Positions 58,661 to 64,000 of a stretch of DNA of 64,000 bases are shown in pieces. The DNA is taken from contig OX621259.1 of NCBI GenBank assembly GCA_951640165.1, forward strand, positions 372,001 through 436,000, given 5' to 3'. The notes under the pieces are model-generated. The model saw only the letters and a program-made list of their open reading frames with translations, did no database searches and was not told the origin of the DNA. Each line of letters opens with the position of its first letter. Within the stretch, counting starts at the first letter, position 1. This stretch comes from Pseudoips prasinana. Lineage: Eukaryota; Arthropoda; Insecta; Lepidoptera; Nolidae. The translations under genes were made by a program, and so were the position numbers.

Positions 58661-59935
58661 AACATAGTAAACAAAGATTGGACGAGTTAAGATATACGCT
58701 TTGTATTTTAATTAGTAATGATATTATTTTATTGTTATGCGTTTCATAATTGCCGTCCTTGTCTTTTATGAGATTCGTTTATTATAGCGGAGCTTATTTT
58801 ATGAAGATTGAACAAAGAGAGAGAATATTATCTGTGCCACTTTGAAAATTATTCTTTGAAACATTTATTGTCTTCATAATGACTTGTCAAGATTGTGTAC
58901 AGGATAACTTTATTTACATTTATTCATTTATTTAAAGGCTTACCAACTAAATACAAACACAACATTAAACAACAATCTTTGATACAATTTTAAATCTTGC
59001 ATGCATTAAAGAAGAAAAGATAACTAAAGTACATAATTAAAACTAAGTAGCTGTTTTAAGGTTTATTATTTAAGATAACATATTAGGTGCATAACAAGTT
59101 TTGTATTTTAAAATAAACAAACTGGCCCGGCAGATTAAGTCCTGCACTGAAATTAAAAATAATAAAAAGAATCTGGAATCCGATTGCAGCGAAACCAGAT
59201 CCAATTTTAAATCCAGACTATCCAGGAACTTATTAAAAAAATCACCAAAAGAAGAGTTCCATGCAAAATGTACGAGGAAATTGTAGGAGGTATTCGCGGG
59301 AATTTTTTCCACGTTTTAAATCTGCTATTTGGGGCGGTGACAGATCCAACGAAAATTATGAATATTGGTTCTACTTTATTGAGTTATAAGTGGTGTAATT
59401 TGAAAATGTTTATATTTATATAATAGTAGATAACGTTTATATTGATCTAAACTCCTTGATTAAGATAATATGTCATATACTATGGAGTGTCATGTACAGA
59501 TATATTACCATATTTCTTCATTTACTTTGTATTGAAAAAATTAAATTAGTACCATCTTTCTATTTTATCTTGTATACTTATATTATTATTCATTAGAAAT
59601 TGAATTTAATAACAATAAATTAAGTTATAAACTTGTTAACAGAGAGCGAGAACGTTGCCGACAAACTGCTATGTAGTTTGGAAAAGATGGTAAATTTGTA
59701 AATGTGTACTATTTCTATAATAAATAAAAATAATCTTTCACCTATCACTTACCCGTAAGAAATGCTACTTAATTACACCTCTACTGGGATGCGCCGGACT
59801 TATTACTAAAAATTTTGTTCCAAAAGACAACTATTAAAGTTGTTTCTGACAAAGAGTAAATGTTCAGTAATTTCTTCAAATCAAATTGAAATCGAGGCGT
59901 TCACATTCAGGGAATTTTCACTGGTCCGATCCGTA
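58661..59935. other. Unassigned stretch; 61-codon Lys-rich frame
   Basis: The frame at 59101-59286 (RQIKSCTEIKNNKKNLESDC ... SRNLLKKSP) is basic and lacks a family signature. I see no other signal. Confidence 0.3.
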
Positions 59936-60010
59936 AGAGTCTTTAGATGGGTCTCCACCAAAGTGGTTTAATATCTGAGCGTCTCCGTGCTTCGGAGGGC
60001 ACATTAAGCC
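59936..60010 (+). repeat. Possible SINE B fragment
   Basis: TTTAATATCTGAGCGTCTCC and GTGCTTCGGAGGGCACATTA loosely match the SINE B middle; the flank GGTCTCCACCAAAGTGG is also found in reverse at about 56438 (CCACTTTGGTGGACCAT). It may be a separate repeat that abuts SINE B. Confidence 0.35.
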
Positions 60011-60190
60011 ACGTCAGAAGCCTACAGGTCAGCATGAAGAACTCTGGCACTAGGGCCACCACTACCCATTCAAAATTAATTTATACCGTAAGAATATTAC
60101 ATTTACGTGGAATGTTCATTTTTTTACCCTACCGTGCAGTGCATGACGTGGCAGCTACTGCTACAGTAAAATAAAATTATAACAGAATTA

Positions 60191-60425
60191 GGTACTTTCA
60201 TCATATCAGACAAAGTATGTTCACTGCTGGACAAAAGCCTCCCCAAAGAATAGGGGGGGGGGGATATGCCATAATTACCACGTTTGGCAGACGGGTTGGC
60301 GATCGCAGATTCATGGTCATAGTTCACAGAAAAGCACTGCTGCCCGTTCTCTGGTAGGTATTTCCTCGGTCGATTTCTAAGCCCCCCACGGGGTGAATTG
60401 GGGTGCTGATATTCTATTCACCACA
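60191..60425 (-). mobile_element. LINE (RTE-like) 3' UTR, type B, copy 2
   Basis: TTCATCATATCAGACAAAGT, CACTGCTGGACAAAAGCCTC, ACGGGTTGGCGATCGCAG and TATTTCCTCGGTCGATTTCT match 28618-28860. A G-run of 10 lies at about 60255-60265. Confidence 0.7.
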
Positions 60426-62162
60426 CAGCGAAGAATGACTTTATTACTACTTTATTATGTAACTTACTTGACAGTTTATAGATTTCCATCTCTCAAACAA
60501 ATGAGTTCCTATTCCTCATTGTCTGAGAAGTTCGGTGCTTCAGGCTAGGTGATAGTATATTGATGAGCACAGGCACGAAGTAACTGACAACTTGACAGAC
60601 AGCCACGATGTTTTAATCAAAGGAGTTTCATGAAGCACTGTAGCCATACAAATGTATTTGCAAATTAATTTACCATTTTACTATATATTATTTATTAATT
60701 TCTCTTGAAGAACGAAGGGAGGAACGAGTATCCTTTAATGAACTAAGCAATCTAATCTACTAGGTAAGGAAAATCTCGTTAGCAACCAATTTAATAATGT
60801 AACTTTGAAACTTATTTTTTATAAGGCTAGTTTCAGGTTTAAAGCCCAGTCTTTGTATAATTCTATAGGGTCACTTCTAAAACACCAACAACCTCGCAAT
60901 ACTAGATTGTAAACACCATAAGCTACAACTTTAGTTCTACAACTTTTGATAATTTGTTAAATTTTATTTCTATACAAAAAACAAGTATTAATTTAATTTT
61001 CCGTTGGAATGTTTATAACTCTACGAGCATCGTAAAGACACGCAAACGCGCGCTGGCTTAGCGCCGTTCGCGAGTCGCCTTTACAAATATCACAACAGTA
61101 CAACAAAAAAATTTAAAATCATTTCTTTATTCATGTATTGAGTTATGTCCGAACTCGTAGAACAAAATTTTTTGCTTTCTGTTAGCAATCTATTCCTGTG
61201 AGATTGTTGGTGTTTTACAAAGAACCATATATACTGTCGTATAAAATAATTAAACATATCATTCTTCAGAGCGTAAGAGCTAATAATAAAGTTGTAAATT
61301 CACTGAAGAAAATACACGACTTATAAACACGGCTAGAATTCACGCAGTTGTATAGACGGTTGTGCCGACGGGGTTTTACAACTGCGACAACGGTCACTGT
61401 TCGACATTTAATATTTCTATAGAAGCCATTTACAAGATATTGTTAGCCTCTATTGATGGACTACTTCGACCACTTATAATTATTTTAGAAAGTTATGAAA
61501 ACCAGAGTCTTAAAAACTATATGAAGGGTAGTCGTAAATTTTGATGAAATAGGCGGCTTTATCACTATAATAGCAAGCAAGCAACTAATGAGTTGGATGA
61601 CCCAAAATTTATATGGACAACGAAAGGGGTAGAAGATAGTGTAGAAATTAGACTGTAAATGAGTAAGCTAAATTAGCTTACCTGAAAAAATTACGTAACT
61701 AATACGTCTAAACTAAATACACAAAGTATACATAGATAACAATAGCTTAATTTGTTCTTTATAGAGTTTCTTATGAGCTTCAGACGTAGTAAAATTGAGT
61801 TTATGAAAAATAAGGTCTCAGATTTTTAAAGCTTTCTGGTAATTTGTCTGAGAAATATATTTACGTAATAAGAACATAAAACACTGTGTGGTAGTATATA
61901 TTCAACCTCTTGGTTGGATTTTTATGTTCTTTCAGCACTAAAGTTGCTAAATTGTTTGGCACGAGACTATCCTAATGGGTATAATCGCATTGGGATAGTC
62001 TCCAAGCAATAGAGATCTTTATGGTCGCATTCATATTATTATCTGTTTTCGAGACAAAATTGTTCAAGGTGCTTGGGGGGCCACTGACCGGGCTAGTAAG
62101 TCTTATAAGTACAGCTGGGATTGTGTACTTTGAACTGGTCATAAAAATGATAAGAGGTCGTT
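60426..62162. other. Unassigned AT-rich stretch
   Basis: No gene or known repeat. A 60-codon frame (61362-61544) has no motif. ACTATCCTAATGGGTATAAT, CGCATTGGGATAGT near 61967-62000 is a small inverted repeat. Confidence 0.35.
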
Positions 62163-62173
62163 AGTTGGGCGAT

Positions 62174-62343
62174 AAATTCGTTGCGGGATCCAAGACAGTT
62201 AAAGCGATTCCCCGGGACATGCCTGAGCTTCACCGCTCAGTGTCATTTCATTATGTGCCACTGTTGATCCTGGCTTACAGGAGTTGCAGTGGTGGGTAAG
62301 AGGGAGGGACTAGTCCCGCATTAACAAAAAAAAAAAAAAAAAA
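62174..62343 (+). mobile_element. 170-bp poly(A) retro-insertion with 11-bp target duplication
   Basis: AGTTGGGCGAT at 62163-62173 is repeated at 62344-62354. The insert runs from AAATTCGTTGCGGGATCC to GGGACTAGTCCCGCATTAAC and an A18-type tail. The family is not recognised with confidence; the body (TGTTGATCCTGGCTTACAGG) could be a LINE 3' UTR or a processed transcript. Confidence 0.8.
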
Positions 62344-62396
62344 AGTTGGGCGATTGGTTTTCGCACTTAGCTTCCTGATTGGCCATTGTACGTGAA

Positions 62397-62650
62397 CGAC
62401 GGCCACCGTAGCCTAGTTGGTAGTGATCCTGCCTACGAAGCTGGTGGTCCTGGGTTCGAATCCCGGTAAGTGCATATATTTGTGTGATGAGCACGAATAT
62501 TTGTTTCTGAGTCATGGATGTTTTCTATGTATATAAGTATTTATCTATCTATATAAGTATGTATATCGTCGCCTGGTACCCATAGTACAAGCTTTGCTTA
62601 GTTTGGGGCTAGGATGATCTGTGTGACATTGTCCCCTGATATTATTATTA
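62397..62650 (+). mobile_element. tRNA-derived SINE (family A2), full length
   Basis: The head is CCACCGTAGCCTAGTTGGTA with B box GGGTTCGAATCCC, then TCTGAGTCATGGATGTTTTC, TATCGTCGCCTGGTACCCAT and the tail TTGTCCCCTGATATTATTAT. It is better preserved than the copy at 14152. Confidence 0.85.
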
Positions 62651-63929
62651 CTTATTTGGCTATTCGAGCCATTTCAGTTCCGTCCAGAAGTCCAAGAGGC
62701 CTCGAAAGTTTGACTTGAGTGCTTCCTGCAGTGTCTTCGGATCGTTTAGGAACTTTGACCGTTGGTTGGCAACGCGATTACAGTGTACGTGTCCGGCACA
62801 CGTACACTGCAATCACATTGCCAGCTTCGTTTGTTTCTCCCGATAAGAGGTCGTATTGAAGACGCTTAATCCTTCTTGTTTTTCGTATGGCGGTGTGGTA
62901 TGTAGCAATAATCATCAAATGCTAGTCAGACTCACCTCGCGCAACTACACTCTATTGGATGTAAAATAATAGAATAAATGTAAATGTAAAATAAACTAAT
63001 AATACAATATCATTTTCTAGATTAATAAAATAAAAATCAAAAATAAAATATCTCCAAAGACATCCAAAGAAAATTTTGTTTTGATTAGCTTATTGTGGGA
63101 ACGCACTGATTCTCGGAGGCCCGTGGGATACGTCAATCGGTAGCTGAGCTTTATGTGAATTAATTCGCTATCGAGCGTTTATCAGGAACAGATCGCAATT
63201 GGGAGTTCGAGAGTTTCATAGAAACATCAATTCGGCTGCAGCGCGTAGAAGATTAACGCTATGTCCTAGGTAGGTGGTTCAAAGCGAACGCCATTATGAA
63301 GCGGTGACACGCGAATTCAATGCGAAGCGGTGCGACGCGACGGCTATGTCCTACGGCACGCGAATAATCTCGCGAGCCGCCATCGATGTCGCAAAAACAC
63401 GACGGCCCCGCATCCGGTTCGCGTGAAAATATCAAGCCAACTGATCGCGTTCGCTTCATTTCGCGCCGCTCCGCACTGCGTTCTGTCACGTAGGACACTT
63501 TAATAGGTTTCAACTGTTTGTTGTTTTTGCGCCGCGCCTTTTTGGTAGGTCGCTCACGCAGGACGTCGCGTAAGAGGCGAGCATTTCCGGTCGTTTAATA
63601 ATGGATCAAAAAATTCATAAACATGTCTGAAATAATAAAAATACTATAAAATATTATACACCGTGACATTGGAATCACTAGGTTGTTAGAACTAAAATTG
63701 TTCAGACGTCGTACCATCGTTTCATTGAATCAAATAAACTAAAATACGTCATTTGCCTTCCAAAATATAGTAATTATTAATTATAATACATAACACATGC
63801 AAACCTTAACTGAACTTACTGAACTTGACCAGCGACTTAATATTATTTTTTCTGTTCCTGTGTGTAATTGATCTATAATATGTTTGTTTTTAAGAATATA
63901 TAAGGGCGTTTATTGTAGTCAATATTTGT
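62651..63929. other. Unassigned stretch with a palindrome and GC-rich patch
   Basis: GATTACAGTGTACGTG-TCCGGCA-CACGTACACTGCAATC at about 62777-62815 is a near-perfect hairpin. About 63235-63600 is CpG-rich, with recurring CTATGTCCTA(C/G)G and (C)GTAGGACA; it may be an old transposon or a regulatory patch. The 84-codon minus frame at 63259-63513 has no motif. Confidence 0.4.
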
Positions 63930-64000
63930 ATAGTTGCCATAGTACAGGCTGCCTAGTTTGGGATCAGATGGCCGTGTCTTAGTTGTCCCAAGAGATCATA
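63930..64000 (+). mobile_element. SINE family A tail at window edge
   Basis: GTTGCCATAGTACAGGCTGC, then GATCAGATGGCCGTGT, is the family A tail; the head is missing and the window ends here. Confidence 0.65.

Noticed and set aside
62399..62475. Functional tRNA gene
   Set aside because: Same reason: the head is followed by SINE A2 body and tail found also at 14152.

Overview
This is animal nuclear DNA, and the repeats point to a moth or butterfly (Lepidoptera). The signs are AT-rich sequence, short Helitrons ending in the GCGGGTAAAACCGCGGGGCA-type tail, tRNA-headed SINEs, RTE-type LINE tails running into (ATG)n, a LINE ORF1 resembling baculovirus FP25K, and an errantivirus primed by a tRNA-Ser-type site. 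The assignment is an inference from repeat families; no host gene identifies a species. I find no convincing complete host protein gene. The best hint of host sequence is a minus-strand TATA box, initiator and splice donor near 14.47-14.86 kb, which would make much of the DNA to its left an intron.

Layout. 1-5 kb: Helitron ends, LINE C-terminal fragments and an RTE LINE inserted in a palindromic MITE with an 11-bp target duplication. 5-18 kb: SINE copies of two families, one RTE copy with an inverted 5' part, a ~700-bp tandem duplication (12.6-14.0 kb) and the possible promoter. 18.17-19.16 kb: a 5'-truncated LINE with a CCHC and restriction-like endonuclease C-terminus, bounded by an 11-bp target duplication. 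20.8-24.5 kb: a LINE reverse-transcriptase piece next to a perfect 25-bp-arm palindrome, then a 1.8-kb element with ~170-bp terminal inverted repeats carrying the decayed end of a protein resembling a ubiquitin-specific protease. 24.6-30 kb: MITEs, including a hAT-type element with an exact 8-bp target duplication nested in another MITE, and several fold-backs.

30.7-31.2 kb is a three-deep nest (SINE, then Helitron, then LINE tail). 31.9-37.24 kb is an errantivirus-type LTR element with intact paired LTRs, a primer site and a polypurine tract. It has gag and env remnants but no pol, sits inside a LINE (4-bp duplication), and is itself interrupted by a LINE carrying an FP25K-like ORF1. 37.9-48.15 kb is Helitron sequence with a decayed RepHel gene at its right end. 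It is split by a LINE (ORF2 open in both halves), which is split in turn by a second LINE whose ORF1 resembles an SGNH esterase. 48.8-50.8 kb is a dead mariner broken by two insertions. 50.8-64 kb is mostly unrecognised sequence with scattered SINEs, fold-backs and LINE tails.

The genes do not form a pathway. The window is a layered record of transposition, and the insertion order can be read from target duplications. The most novel items are the protease-bearing TIR element, the restriction-endonuclease LINE, the two unusual LINE ORF1 proteins, and the repeated appearance of near-perfect snap-back palindromes at retroelement or Helitron ends.
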